A DNA stretch of 34,786 nt. Origin: an uncultured Clostridia bacterium (GTDB lineage: Bacteria > Bacillota > Clostridia > Oscillospirales > UBA644). Each line of letters begins with the position of its first letter. Position 1 is the first letter of the stretch. Under the pieces are notes generated by a model. That model searched no databases. It was not told the DNA's origin and saw only the letters and a program-made list of their open reading frames with translations. Of this stretch, positions 15,042-24,256 are shown in pieces. The stretch spans positions 1 through 34,786 of the forward strand of contig CALXAO010000045.1 in the NCBI GenBank assembly GCA_944386295.1, read 5' to 3'. Made by a program: the position numbers and the translations under genes.

Positions 15042-17672
15042 ATGCGGAATCTTGAAAAAAATTACGATCCTAAACAAATTGAGGATCGGATTTATCGCCA
15101 GTGGAGCGAGCAGGGATGTTTTCATGCCCGAATAAATCCAGAGAAAAAACCTTATACCATTGTTATTCCGCCGCCAAATATTACCGGACAGCTGCATATG
15201 GGACATGCGTTGGACGAAACTTTACAGGATATTTTAATTCGCTATAAGCGGATGTGCGGCTATGAAGCCCTTTGGCTTCCTGGAACGGATCATGCGTCGA
15301 TTGCGACCGAAGCCAAAATTGTGGAGGCTATGCGCAAGGAAGGCCTGACTAAAGAAGATGTCGGGCGGGAATCCTTTCTGGAACGTGCGTGGGCTTGGAA
15401 AAAGCAATATGGTGGACGGATTATTGAACAGTTGAAAAAATTAGGGTCTTCCTGTGATTGGGAGAGGGAACGTTTTACTATGGATGAGGGTTGCTCCGAA
15501 GCGGTACAGACGGTCTTTTTGCAGCTCTATGAAAAAGGATATATTTATCGGGGAGAACGAATTATCAACTGGTGTCCCCATTGCAAAACTTCAATTTCCG
15601 ATGTTGAAGTTGAATATGAAGAACAAAACGGACATTTTTGGCATTTGCGCTATCCTTTTGAGGACGGTTCCGGATATCTTGAATTAGCCACAACACGTCC
15701 GGAAACGTTATTGGGAGATACGGCGGTAGCAGTGCATCCTGATGATGCCCGGTATGCTTCTGCAATTGGAAAAATGTTGATTCTTCCCTTAGTGGGTCGT
15801 AGGATTCCTGTTGTTGCGGATACCTATGTGGACAAAGAGTTTGGAACTGGTGTTGTGAAAATTACGCCGGCTCACGATCCCAATGACTTTGAAGTGGGAC
15901 AGCGGCATAACCTTCCGGTGATCAATGTCTTGACCGATGATGCAAAAATTGTTTCCGAGTATCCCGCTTATGCAGGAATGGACCGTTATGAGGCGCGAAA
16001 GGCGATTGTTTTTGATCTGGAGGCACAGGGATACCTGGTTCGAGTGGAAGAGCATGCACATAATGTAGGAACCTGTCAGCGCTGTGGAATAACTGTAGAG
16101 CCTCGGGTGTCCCTGCAATGGTTTGTCCGGATGGAAGCTTTAGCAAAACCTGCAATTGACGCTGTCCGGGAGCATCGAATTCGTTTTGTGCCGGAGCGGT
16201 TTGAGAAGAATTATTTTCACTGGATGGAAAATATTCGTGATTGGTGTATTTCACGCCAGCTTTGGTGGGGACATCGGATTCCGGCCTGGTACTGTGAGGA
16301 CTGCGGCGAAATGATTGTTTCTGCGCAAGCTCCAGAGTTTTGTTCCGGTTGCGGTTCTTCGTCTTTTCAACAGGATCCGGATACGCTGGACACATGGTTT
16401 TCTTCGGCATTATGGCCTTTTTCTACCTTGGGATGGCCGAAACAGACCGAAGATCTTGCGTATTTCTATCCTACCTCTACTTTAGTTACTGGTTATGATA
16501 TCATTACTTTTTGGGTTTCCCGTATGATCTTTTCTGCGTTGGAATATACTGGAAAAATCCCCTTTGAAACGGTTTTGATTCACGGTTTGGTCCGGGACAG
16601 TCAAGGACGAAAGATGTCAAAGTCTTTGGGAAATGGAATCGACCCCTTAGAACTGATTGACCAGTATGGTGCCGATGCCCTTCGCTTTACTTTAGTCAGC
16701 GGTAATTCACCTGGAAATGATATGCGTTTTTATATCAAGGAGGTAGAATCTTCCCGGAACTTTGCAAATAAACTGTGGAATGCGGTCCGTTTTGCTTTGA
16801 CCTATTTAACCATTGATACAGTGACACTTCCGGCTGAGATGCAACTGGAAGATCGGTGGATACTGCATAAGTGCAACCGGTTAGTTCGGGATGTCCGGGA
16901 GAATTTGAACAAGTTTGAATTGGGAATTGCTTTACAGAAACTTTACGATTTCCTTTGGGACGATTTGTGCGACTGGTATATTGAATTAATTAAACCCCGG
17001 CTGTTTGAAACCAATACAGACCAGATGACCCGGATTTCCGCACAGCAGGTGTTATCTTATGTGTTGGTGCAGACACTGTCGTTGCTGCATCCTTTTATGC
17101 CATTTATTACAGAAGAGCTCTATCAAAGCTTACCTCATTTTCCCGGGTGTGGAAATTTATTGATGGTTGAACCTTACCCCGAATATACGGAAACCCTGGA
17201 GTTCTGTTCTGCGGCAGAGGAGATGGGCTGCATTATCGAGTTGATCCGACAGATTCGGCAACTTCGTAATCAGATGAATGTGCCATATTCTAAGAAGACG
17301 CGTTTGTATCTGGAAACGAAGCACATAAGTACCTATAGAGACGGTATAGAGTGTATCAAACGTTTGGCATCTGCCGAAGCTCTTTTGTTTGAAAAGGTTC
17401 CAGACGGGTTAAATGTAACATCGGTTGTAACGTCCGATGTTAAGGCGTTTATTCCGTTGGGTGAACTGGTAGATTTGGAAAAAGAAAAAAATCGCCTTTT
17501 GACTGAAAAGAAAAAGCTGGAAAATGAGATTGCACGTTTGAACACAAAACTTTCCAATCCTGGCTTTATAGCAAAGGCTCCGGAGAAAGTGGTCTTAGAA
17601 GAAAGAGTTCGTCTGGAAGGCTATCAGAAACAAATAGAAAACACGTTGGAAGTGCTGGCAAAACTCTCTTAA
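15042..17672 (+). CDS. valS: Valyl-tRNA synthetase
   Basis: A class Ia synthetase charging tRNA-Val. I start at the ATG at 15042, after GAAAGGA, giving 876 aa; an upstream ATG at 15018 overlaps recN and lacks a site. The HIGH-type motif is HMGH at residues 52-55 (PPPNITGQLHMGH). The editing domain shows TTRPETLLGDTAVAVHPDD, and KMSKS lies at about 524-528. There are CxxC pairs (CQRCG, CEDCG, CSGCG). The C-terminus is a coiled coil (LEKEKNRLLTEKKKLENEIA) as in ValRS. No T-box leader is seen, so it is probably expressed with the upstream run. Confidence 0.97.
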   Translation: MRNLEKNYDPKQIEDRIYRQWSEQGCFHARINPEKKPYTIVIPPPNITGQLHMGHALDETLQDILIRYKRMCGYEALWLPGTDHASIATEAKIVEAMRKEGLTKEDVGRESFLERAWAWKKQYGGRIIEQLKKLGSSCDWERERFTMDEGCSEAVQTVFLQLYEKGYIYRGERIINWCPHCKTSISDVEVEYEEQNGHFWHLRYPFEDGSGYLELATTRPETLLGDTAVAVHPDDARYASAIGKMLILPLVGRRIPVVADTYVDKEFGTGVVKITPAHDPNDFEVGQRHNLPVINVLTDDAKIVSEYPAYAGMDRYEARKAIVFDLEAQGYLVRVEEHAHNVGTCQRCGITVEPRVSLQWFVRMEALAKPAIDAVREHRIRFVPERFEKNYFHWMENIRDWCISRQLWWGHRIPAWYCEDCGEMIVSAQAPEFCSGCGSSSFQQDPDTLDTWFSSALWPFSTLGWPKQTEDLAYFYPTSTLVTGYDIITFWVSRMIFSALEYTGKIPFETVLIHGLVRDSQGRKMSKSLGNGIDPLELIDQYGADALRFTLVSGNSPGNDMRFYIKEVESSRNFANKLWNAVRFALTYLTIDTVTLPAEMQLEDRWILHKCNRLVRDVRENLNKFELGIALQKLYDFLWDDLCDWYIELIKPRLFETNTDQMTRISAQQVLSYVLVQTLSLLHPFMPFITEELYQSLPHFPGCGNLLMVEPYPEYTETLEFCSAAEEMGCIIELIRQIRQLRNQMNVPYSKKTRLYLETKHISTYRDGIECIKRLASAEALLFEKVPDGLNVTSVVTSDVKAFIPLGELVDLEKEKNRLLTEKKKLENEIARLNTKLSNPGFIAKAPEKVVLEERVRLEGYQKQIENTLEVLAKLS

Positions 17673-17717
17673 AATCCGAATTTTTCATGAAATTTAAAAA
17701 ATGCTATAAAAAGACTC

Positions 17718-17746
17718 TTGCTTTTTTAAGTTAAACATGATATTAT
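17718..17746 (+). promoter_or_regulatory. Possible sigma-A promoter before the BaiN-like flavoprotein gene
   Basis: TTGCTT (17718-17723), a 17-nt spacer and TATTAT (17741-17746) with TG at 17738-17739 form an extended -10 promoter. It sits in the 93-nt gap between valS and the next gene. The weak -35 lowers confidence. Confidence 0.55.
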
Positions 17747-17765
17747 AAATATACTGTAGGTAAAT

Positions 17766-19001
17766 ATGGTTGATTGTATTGTTGTCGGGGCTGGCGCCGC
17801 TGGGATGATGTGCGCTGGCATTGCAGCTGCAGAAGGCAAAACAGTCCTTTTGCTGGAACGAAACAGAATTTGCGGAAAAAAACTTCGGATTACAGGAAAA
17901 GGACGGTGCAATCTGACCAATGCCTGCGACCAGAATACGTTCCTTGCTTCGGTAGTTCGGAATCCACGTTTCCTGTTTAGTTCCTATGCAGCGTTTCCGC
18001 CGGAAGCGGTAATGGCTTTTTTTGAATCCCTAGGAGTTTCTCTGAAAGTGGAACGGGGAAACCGAGTGTTTCCCCAAAGCGATCGGGCTGCGGATATTGC
18101 AGATGCTCTGGGGACATTTGTATTGAAGACCGGAGTTCGACTGCGTCAAGCGTTTGTTCGGGACCTTTTGATTTGGGACGGTGCGGTTTACGGTGTTGTC
18201 TTGGAAAACGGACAGGTCGAGGAGGGAAGACGCGTTGCGGTTGCCTGCGGTGGAATATCTTATCCAAGCACCGGATCGGATGGATCTGGTTATCGTCTTG
18301 CCGCTCAGGCGGGGCATACCATAATTCCCCCGCGTGGTTCTTTGGTTCCTTGGAAAACAACTGAGTCAGCGTTCTGTTCTTCTTTACAGGGGCTGTCTTT
18401 GAAAAATGTTGCGTTGACGGTGCTGCGAAACAGTAAAGTAATTTATACAGATTTTGGTGAAATGCTGTTTACGCATTTCGGCGTTTCTGGTCCGATGGTT
18501 TTGAGTGCTTCTTGCTTTTTACAGCCAGGGGACGAATTCCGGATTGACCTAAAGCCCGCACTGGAGGAAGCTGTTTTGGATCATCGGTTGCAATCCGATC
18601 TTGCAAAATACCACGGAAAGGCTCTTTCCAATGCCCTGCGGGATTTGCTACCGTCCAAAATGATTTTGCCCTTACTTCACCGTTGTGGAATATTGCCTGA
18701 TCAAAAGGCTTATTCTTTGAACAGAGAAGAGCGTCTTTCCATAGTTCGCATGATGAAATCATTGTCTTTGACAGCATCGGAGGCTCGACCTGTAACTGAA
18801 GCAATTGTCACTGCTGGCGGCGTTTGTGTTGACGAGGTTGATCCTCGTACGATGGCGTCCCGTAAAGTAAAAGGTTTATATTTTGCGGGGGAAATTTTGG
18901 ACGTTGATGCATATACCGGAGGATTCAATTTACAAATTGCATTCTCGACCGGTTATTTGGCTGGGAAGGCGCTTGGCACAGATTTTGGGAAAGGTTGCTG
19001 A
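17766..19001 (+). CDS. NAD(P)/FAD-dependent oxidoreductase, HI0933/YhiN/BaiN family
   Basis: A 411-aa flavoprotein. The N-terminal FAD site is VVGAGAAGMMCAGIAAAEGK, followed by LLLERNRICGKKLRITGKG and RCNLTNAC, the signature of the HI0933-like family. Near the C-terminus VKGLYFAGEILDVDAYTGG and FNLQIAFSTGYLAG close the FAD site. Known relatives include BaiN of bile-acid-dehydroxylating Clostridia, but most members are uncharacterised and present in nearly all Firmicutes, so substrate cannot be inferred. The ribosome site (TAGGTAA) is weak. It starts the cmk-plsC-ispH unit. Confidence 0.9.
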   Translation: MVDCIVVGAGAAGMMCAGIAAAEGKTVLLLERNRICGKKLRITGKGRCNLTNACDQNTFLASVVRNPRFLFSSYAAFPPEAVMAFFESLGVSLKVERGNRVFPQSDRAADIADALGTFVLKTGVRLRQAFVRDLLIWDGAVYGVVLENGQVEEGRRVAVACGGISYPSTGSDGSGYRLAAQAGHTIIPPRGSLVPWKTTESAFCSSLQGLSLKNVALTVLRNSKVIYTDFGEMLFTHFGVSGPMVLSASCFLQPGDEFRIDLKPALEEAVLDHRLQSDLAKYHGKALSNALRDLLPSKMILPLLHRCGILPDQKAYSLNREERLSIVRMMKSLSLTASEARPVTEAIVTAGGVCVDEVDPRTMASRKVKGLYFAGEILDVDAYTGGFNLQIAFSTGYLAGKALGTDFGKGC

Positions 19002-19005
19002 TGTT

Positions 19006-19671
19006 TTGATTAATATTGCTATTGATGGTCCTTCCGGTTCCGGAAAAAGTACGCTGGCAAAGCTTCTTGCAAAACGATTGTGTTATTTATATATGGATAC
19101 CGGAGCGCTTTACCGAGCGGTGGGGCTTTATATGCTTCGGCATTTTCCTGATGGTTGGTCGGAAGAAATTCTGACCGATGCGTTAGAAAACATTCAGCTT
19201 TCTTTAGAGTTTAGTTCAGGTAACCAAACAGTTTTTCTAAATGGGGAAGATGTCACGCACGACCTTCGTACTCAAGAAGTTGCGATGGCTGCTTCTCAGG
19301 TTTCTGCTGTTCCGAGGGTCCGAATATTTCTTTTGGATTTGCAAAGGAATATGGCCAGGGAAAACAACTTAATTATGGATGGTAGAGATATCGGGACGGT
19401 CGTATTGCCGGATGCGCAGGTAAAAATTTTTTTAACAGCATCTCCGGAAGTCCGTGCCCAAAGGCGGGTCGCCGAGTTGAATGCAAAAGGAATCGCTTGT
19501 GATTTTGACACGGTTCTTACAGAAATTCTTCAGCGGGATCGGAACGATTCTACTCGAATGGCCGCGCCTTTAAAAAAGGCGGAAGATGCCGTGTTATTTG
19601 ATAATTCTGCTTGTGACTTGGACCAGACGGTGGAACGAGCGCTTGCAATTATAAGGAGTCGGCTGCCGTGA
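19006..19671 (+). CDS. cmk: Cytidylate kinase
   Basis: Phosphorylates CMP and dCMP. The family N-terminus begins at a TTG at 19006 read as Met, giving INIAIDGPSGSGKSTLAKLL; the frame is open far upstream into the preceding gene, but those residues do not belong to the family. This gives 221 aa, as expected (about 224). GGGAAAGG lies about 11 nt upstream. Further motifs are YMDTGALYRAVGLY, MDGRDIGTVVLPDA and RDRNDSTR, which contact the nucleotide. An alternative TTG at 18985 would add seven residues. It overlaps plsC by 4 nt (GTGA). Confidence 0.93.
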   Translation: MINIAIDGPSGSGKSTLAKLLAKRLCYLYMDTGALYRAVGLYMLRHFPDGWSEEILTDALENIQLSLEFSSGNQTVFLNGEDVTHDLRTQEVAMAASQVSAVPRVRIFLLDLQRNMARENNLIMDGRDIGTVVLPDAQVKIFLTASPEVRAQRRVAELNAKGIACDFDTVLTEILQRDRNDSTRMAAPLKKAEDAVLFDNSACDLDQTVERALAIIRSRLP

Positions 19672-20246
19672 TATATCGCTTTGCTCATGTACTCTTTTCC
19701 TTTTGGTTCCGTTGTTTGAATCGGCTGATTATTAAAGGTACGGAGCATATTCCCAAAGACGGAGCTTTAATCTTGTACGGGAATCATTTTTCCAATTGGG
19801 ATCCCATTCTTTTGAATGTTGCTTTTTCACGTCCTATCCGTTTTATGGCAAAACATTCCCTGTTTCAAATCCCTATTGTTGGTGCCTGTTGCCGTGCTTA
19901 CGGCGCGTTTCCTATCAATCGGGGGAAGGCAGATTTGTCTGCCATCAAAACGGCGTTACGGGTTTTGAAAAACGGTGAGGTTCTTGGAATTTTTCCAGAA
20001 GGAACTCGGGTTAGTGAGGAAAATTCTTCCGCAAAAGGCGGAATTGCGATGTTTGCGTTTAAATCTGGTGCTCTGTTACAGCCCGTTCATGTTGCTTATC
20101 GTCGCCGTCTTCAGATTTTTAATCATATTGAAGTGTGTTTTGGTCCTGCGATATCCCCGGAAACGTTGTCGTTTGGTTCCCATCCGAAAGCGGAAGATTA
20201 CAGTCGGATCGGTTCGGAATTAATGCAGAGGTTGTATCGGCTTTGA
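19668..20246 (+). CDS. plsC: 1-acyl-sn-glycerol-3-phosphate acyltransferase
   Basis: Makes phosphatidic acid at the membrane from lysophosphatidic acid. The 192-aa product has the HX4D catalytic motif (GNHFSNWDP) at about residues 43-48, the FPINRG block, and the substrate motif FPEGTR near 110. The N-terminus is hydrophobic and could associate with the membrane. Its start is a GTG overlapping the cmk stop. The cmk-plsC-ispH order is typical of Clostridia. Confidence 0.93.
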   Translation: MIYRFAHVLFSFWFRCLNRLIIKGTEHIPKDGALILYGNHFSNWDPILLNVAFSRPIRFMAKHSLFQIPIVGACCRAYGAFPINRGKADLSAIKTALRVLKNGEVLGIFPEGTRVSEENSSAKGGIAMFAFKSGALLQPVHVAYRRRLQIFNHIEVCFGPAISPETLSFGSHPKAEDYSRIGSELMQRLYRL

Positions 20247-20258
20247 CGGAGTTTCCTT

Positions 20259-22250
20259 ATGTTTGAATTGATTATTTCTAAGTATCTTGGGTATTGCTTT
20301 GGTGTTTCCCGGGCGATGAAAACCCTCTTTGATACAATTAGTACACAACACAATGGTTCTGTATATACCTATGGACCGATTATTCATAACCGCCGTATTA
20401 CTGATCAGTTGGAACAACGTGGCGTGGCAGTGATTGAACAGATTGATCAGGCAGAACCGGGGTCTTTGGTTTTTATCCGTACGCATGGGGTTTCGGATTC
20501 TGTAAAAGATCAGTTGTGTGATAAAGGCGTTTCCTATGTAGATTTGACCTGTCCTTATGTGCAGAAAATCCATCAAATTGCCCGGCAATGTTCCCATCTT
20601 ATTATTGCAGGAGACATTGATCATCCTGAGGTTCAGGGAATTGTGGGCGACGCTGCGGGAAACTGTGATGTTGTGCGTTCTCTGGCGGAATTGAAGGAAT
20701 TACTTCATACGCCTCCATTCTTTCTTCGTACCTTGGTGGTACAAACTACTTTTCAAATGGAAGAGTGGATGGATATGAAGAAATATGTTCTTTCTTTTCG
20801 TAAAACGGCGTCTGACTGGACAGATTCCGAAGGGCTTGCGGTGTCCCCAGTTACTGTCTGCGATACCATTTGTAGTTCTACTTATGACCGTCAACGGGAA
20901 GTGAAGCAAATGGCGGAGACATGCGATTTTATTGTAATTGTTGGAGACAAACACAGTTCCAACACAAAAAAACTCTATGAACTTGCGTCCGCGCGCTGTG
21001 AGGCTTGTTTCATTGAGGACTTTACTGAGTTACCACACAATTTGGGTCGGTATAAAAAAATCGGATTGTCTGCCGGTGCCTCCACGCCTGACAGTACAAT
21101 CGAGGAGGTTATTAACAACATGAATGAAAACAATGTCACAACCATGAGCGATGAGGATTTTGATTTTGCGCAGGCGCTGGAAACGTCCCTGCAAGTGACC
21201 CGCGTCGGGCAGCGCAAAACCGGAGTGGTCAGCGTCATTGGTTCCAACGAAGTTCAATTGGAACTTGGCGGAAAACACACCGGGTTTATTCCCTTATCGG
21301 AATTCTCGGAAGAAGAATTGAGTCAATTGAAGGTTGGAGATGAGATTGACGCATTTGTAATGAAGGTCAGCGATTCGGAAGGTACTGCATTGATGTCCAA
21401 GAAGAAGCTAGATTCTATCAAAGGATTTGAGAAGATTGAAGCAGCCAAAGAATCCGGGGAAATTTTGTCAGGAAAAGTTGCGGAAGTCGTTAAAGGTGGA
21501 CTTGTAGTTTACGTGAATTCGGTTCGCGTCTTTATTCCTGCGTCTCAGTCTTCCTTGCGTCGGGATACTGATTTAGAAGCAATGCGTGGACAAGATGTCC
21601 GCCTTCGTATTATCGAAGTAGAAAATGGTAAGCGCCGCAGAGTGATTGGTTCGATCCGTTCTGTTCTGAAGGAAGAAAGAGATGCATCCCAGGCGGAAGT
21701 ATGGGCTAATATAGAAGAAGGCAAGGTTTATACCGGCGTTGTGAAGTCATTGGCATCTTTCGGAGCTTTTGTTGATATTGGCGGCGTAGATGGATTGGTA
21801 CACATTTCTGACTTGTCTTGGTCTAAATTGAAACATCCCTCAGAGGTTCTTGCTGAAGGACAGACTGTGGAAGTTGTTGTGAAATCTTTTGATCCGGAAA
21901 CTCATAAGATTTCTTTGTCTTACAAGAAGGATGCCGACAATCCCTGGCTGCTTCTTAAGGAGAAGTATCAGGTGGGTGATGTGATTCCTGTAAAGGTTCT
22001 AAAACTGATGACCTACGGCGCGTTTGTTTCTGTTGTTCCCGGGATTGATGGGTTGGTGCATATTTCTCAGATTGCCAATCATCGCGTTGAAAAGGTTTCC
22101 GATGCGTTGAAAGTTGGTCAGGAAGTAAATGCCAAGATTATTGAAATCAATTATGAAACCCAGAAGATTAGCCTTTCTATTAAGGCTGCGTTAGAGGAAA
22201 ATGAGGATTTATCCTCTGCTGACGACGAAACAGCGGGTGTAACGGAATAA
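20259..22250 (+). CDS. ispH-rpsA: IspH (HMBPP reductase) fused to ribosomal protein S1
   Basis: A 663-aa two-part protein. Residues 1 to about 288 are IspH, the last enzyme of the MEP isoprenoid pathway. The [4Fe-4S] cysteines are C13 (GYCFGV), C98 (LTCPYV) and C205 (DTICSS), with H43, H76, H122 and E124 (DHPEVQG), T163-T164 and SSNT near 233 also present. After a linker (about 289-315) come four S1 RNA-binding domains, starting near 318, 400, 485 and 570; the last two have the classic GAFVxI-GLVHIS pattern. The fusion is a known clostridial form. The frame is continuous, with no internal stop or ribosome site needed. A terminator follows. Confidence 0.95.
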   Translation: MFELIISKYLGYCFGVSRAMKTLFDTISTQHNGSVYTYGPIIHNRRITDQLEQRGVAVIEQIDQAEPGSLVFIRTHGVSDSVKDQLCDKGVSYVDLTCPYVQKIHQIARQCSHLIIAGDIDHPEVQGIVGDAAGNCDVVRSLAELKELLHTPPFFLRTLVVQTTFQMEEWMDMKKYVLSFRKTASDWTDSEGLAVSPVTVCDTICSSTYDRQREVKQMAETCDFIVIVGDKHSSNTKKLYELASARCEACFIEDFTELPHNLGRYKKIGLSAGASTPDSTIEEVINNMNENNVTTMSDEDFDFAQALETSLQVTRVGQRKTGVVSVIGSNEVQLELGGKHTGFIPLSEFSEEELSQLKVGDEIDAFVMKVSDSEGTALMSKKKLDSIKGFEKIEAAKESGEILSGKVAEVVKGGLVVYVNSVRVFIPASQSSLRRDTDLEAMRGQDVRLRIIEVENGKRRRVIGSIRSVLKEERDASQAEVWANIEEGKVYTGVVKSLASFGAFVDIGGVDGLVHISDLSWSKLKHPSEVLAEGQTVEVVVKSFDPETHKISLSYKKDADNPWLLLKEKYQVGDVIPVKVLKLMTYGAFVSVVPGIDGLVHISQIANHRVEKVSDALKVGQEVNAKIIEINYETQKISLSIKAALEENEDLSSADDETAGVTE

Positions 22251-22273
22251 CTCCGTACCGTTTGCTTGCTTTT

Positions 22274-22328
22274 GGCTCCTGCGGAACGGGCCTTGCAGAG
22301 GCTGATTCCACGGGAGCCGGTTTTATTT
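22274..22328 (+). terminator. Long-hairpin terminator after ispH-rpsA
   Basis: GGCTCC (22274-22279) pairs with GGAGCC (22313-22318). The stem extends inward through GCGGAA/TTCCAC with one wobble and one mismatch, then an inner GCCT/AGGC stem. TTTTATTT follows at 22321-22328. Confidence 0.75.
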
Positions 22329-22363
22329 ACCAAGCGGAATGAACCGAGACCGGAGGGAATATG

Positions 22364-23311
22364 ATGGAATATAAAGTTTCATTGGCTAGTATCATCGACA
22401 ATCTCAAATTGAAAATTATTTATCTGCCGGAGGATGCCGGCCCCACGGGAAAGGAACGGATGGTTACCTCTGTGGAAGTGAACCGCCCGGGATTGATTCT
22501 TGCCGGGTTTTATGATCATTTTGAGGATAGCCGTATTCAAATTTTTGGGAATGTTGAAATGAGTTTTTTGGAGGATATGAATTCGGAAAAACGGCTTCAT
22601 ATTCTGGATGTACTTTGTGCACGTGGTGTTCCGGCAATTGTTGTTACCCGTGATAAAGAACCTTTTGCAGAAATGCTTACAAGTGCGAAAAAATATGGAA
22701 TTCCGCTTTTGATTTCCAAGAGTTCCACTTCCCGTTTTATGTCTGCCCTGATTAGTTTCCTGAATGTGGAAATGGCTCCGCGAGTTACTCGGCACGGTGT
22801 TTTGGTAGAAGTATACGGGGAAGGCATTTTGATTCTTGGGGACAGCGGAATTGGCAAAAGCGAAACAGCAATGGAACTGCTGAAACGGGGACACCGTCTA
22901 GTTGCAGATGATGCTGTTGAAATCAAAAGTGTTTCCGATATTACGCTTGTAGGGAGCTCTCCCGATTTAATACGGTATTTAATTGAACTGCGTGGAATTG
23001 GAATTGTGGATGTTCGTCAGATTTTTGGAATGGGTGCGGTCAAGGAGACTTCTAAAATTGATTTGGTTGTACAATTGGAAAAATGGAATGAACAGAAGCA
23101 ATATGACCGACTTGGAATTGACGACCAGTTTTATGAACTTTTGGATCACAAGATTCCATCTGTAACGATTCCTATTATGCCAGGGCGAAATTTAGCGGTT
23201 ATTGTAGAAGTTGCGGCGATGAACAACCGGCAGAAACGTTCAGGATACAATGCTGCTGTAGAGTTTAATAAACGTTTGCTGCAACAATTGGGCAGCGAAG
23301 GAGAATCCTAA
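22364..23311 (+). CDS. hprK: HPr kinase/phosphorylase
   Basis: Phosphorylates and dephosphorylates HPr at Ser46, controlling carbon catabolite repression in Firmicutes. The Walker A motif is GDSGIGKS at about residue 160, the RHGVLVEVYGEGILI strand precedes it, and the signature LIELRGIGIVDVRQIFG follows near 205. The product is 315 aa, normal for the family. GGAGGG (22352-22357) is 6 nt from the ATG at 22364 and only 3 nt from the one at 22361, so I prefer the later. No ptsH or rapZ lies beside it. Confidence 0.96.
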   Translation: MEYKVSLASIIDNLKLKIIYLPEDAGPTGKERMVTSVEVNRPGLILAGFYDHFEDSRIQIFGNVEMSFLEDMNSEKRLHILDVLCARGVPAIVVTRDKEPFAEMLTSAKKYGIPLLISKSSTSRFMSALISFLNVEMAPRVTRHGVLVEVYGEGILILGDSGIGKSETAMELLKRGHRLVADDAVEIKSVSDITLVGSSPDLIRYLIELRGIGIVDVRQIFGMGAVKETSKIDLVVQLEKWNEQKQYDRLGIDDQFYELLDHKIPSVTIPIMPGRNLAVIVEVAAMNNRQKRSGYNAAVEFNKRLLQQLGSEGES

Positions 23312-23353
23312 CTGCATTAAAGTACTTTTGTTTCTAAGGAAAGGAGATATAAA

Positions 23354-24244
23354 GTGGAAGGTATTATTGGTTTTTTACAGAACGAAAACATCCGTTTTCG
23401 GACACAAGTTTCTTTAGCGTCCTGTACTACCTTCCGGATCGGTGGACCTGCGGATCTTTGCATTTATCCTTCTTCTTTGGAACAAGCGGCTGCTTTGGTT
23501 CGTTTTTTTAAAAAAATTGAATGCACTTACTTTATAATTGGCAAGGGATCAAACCTTTTGATGCCGGATGAGGGAGTCCGCACACCTTTAGTTTTTACGG
23601 AATCTATGGATTTTCTGTCATTTTCTGAGGGTGGTATTCAGGCTGGAGCAGGTGTATCCCTAGCCAGGCTTTCTAATTTTGCAGCAGAGCATGGAATCGG
23701 TGGATTAGAATTTCTTCATGGCATTCCAGGTAGTGTAGGAGGCGGTGTGTTTATGAACGCAGGTGCTTACGGAGGAGAAATTAGTCAGGTTTTGCAGGAA
23801 AGTGTTTCTGTGAACAGAAATGGAGAAAAACAGGTTCGTACTTTGGCAGAACATGCTTTTTCTTATCGGCATTCTTCTGTGGCACCGGGGGAAATTCTTT
23901 GTTCTGCCCTGTTTACCGGGGTTTCAGATACTCCGGAACAAATCCGTGAACACATTGCGGAATTTGACCGGCGCCGACGGGCAAAACAGCCTTTGGAATA
24001 TCCCAGTGCCGGAAGCACCTTTAAACGACCCAAAGGATATTTTGCCGGGCAGCTAATTGAGAAATGCGGGTTGAAAGGGTTTCGAGTGGGCGATGCCCAG
24101 GTAAGTGAAAAACATGCTGGATTCCTGATTAACCGGGGACATGCGACCTATGCGGAAATGACTGAATTAATTTCTTTAGTTCAAAATCGAGTGCTTTCAC
24201 AGTTCGGTGTTTATTTAGAGCCTGAAGTTAAAATTTTAAAATAA
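23354..24244 (+). CDS. murB: UDP-N-acetylenolpyruvoylglucosamine reductase
   Basis: FAD enzyme of the second committed step of peptidoglycan precursor synthesis. The 296-aa product has TTFRIGGPADLCIYP, GKGSNLLMPDEGVR, GLEFLHGIPGSVGGGVFMNA GAYGGE and YPSAGSTFKRPKGYFAGQLI. The C-terminal EPEVKIL contains the catalytic Glu. The short form with AGSxF is the type found in Gram-positives. The start is a GTG with AAGGAG 7 nt upstream. Confidence 0.96.
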   Translation: MEGIIGFLQNENIRFRTQVSLASCTTFRIGGPADLCIYPSSLEQAAALVRFFKKIECTYFIIGKGSNLLMPDEGVRTPLVFTESMDFLSFSEGGIQAGAGVSLARLSNFAAEHGIGGLEFLHGIPGSVGGGVFMNAGAYGGEISQVLQESVSVNRNGEKQVRTLAEHAFSYRHSSVAPGEILCSALFTGVSDTPEQIREHIAEFDRRRRAKQPLEYPSAGSTFKRPKGYFAGQLIEKCGLKGFRVGDAQVSEKHAGFLINRGHATYAEMTELISLVQNRVLSQFGVYLEPEVKILK

Positions 24245-24256
24245 AGGAACGGTATC

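Noticed and set aside
17673-17730. Possible terminator after valS (AAAAAG/CTTTTTT hairpin)
   Set aside because: The stem is short and A-T only apart from one G-C pair, and its T-run overlaps the putative -35 of the next gene. Too weak to call.
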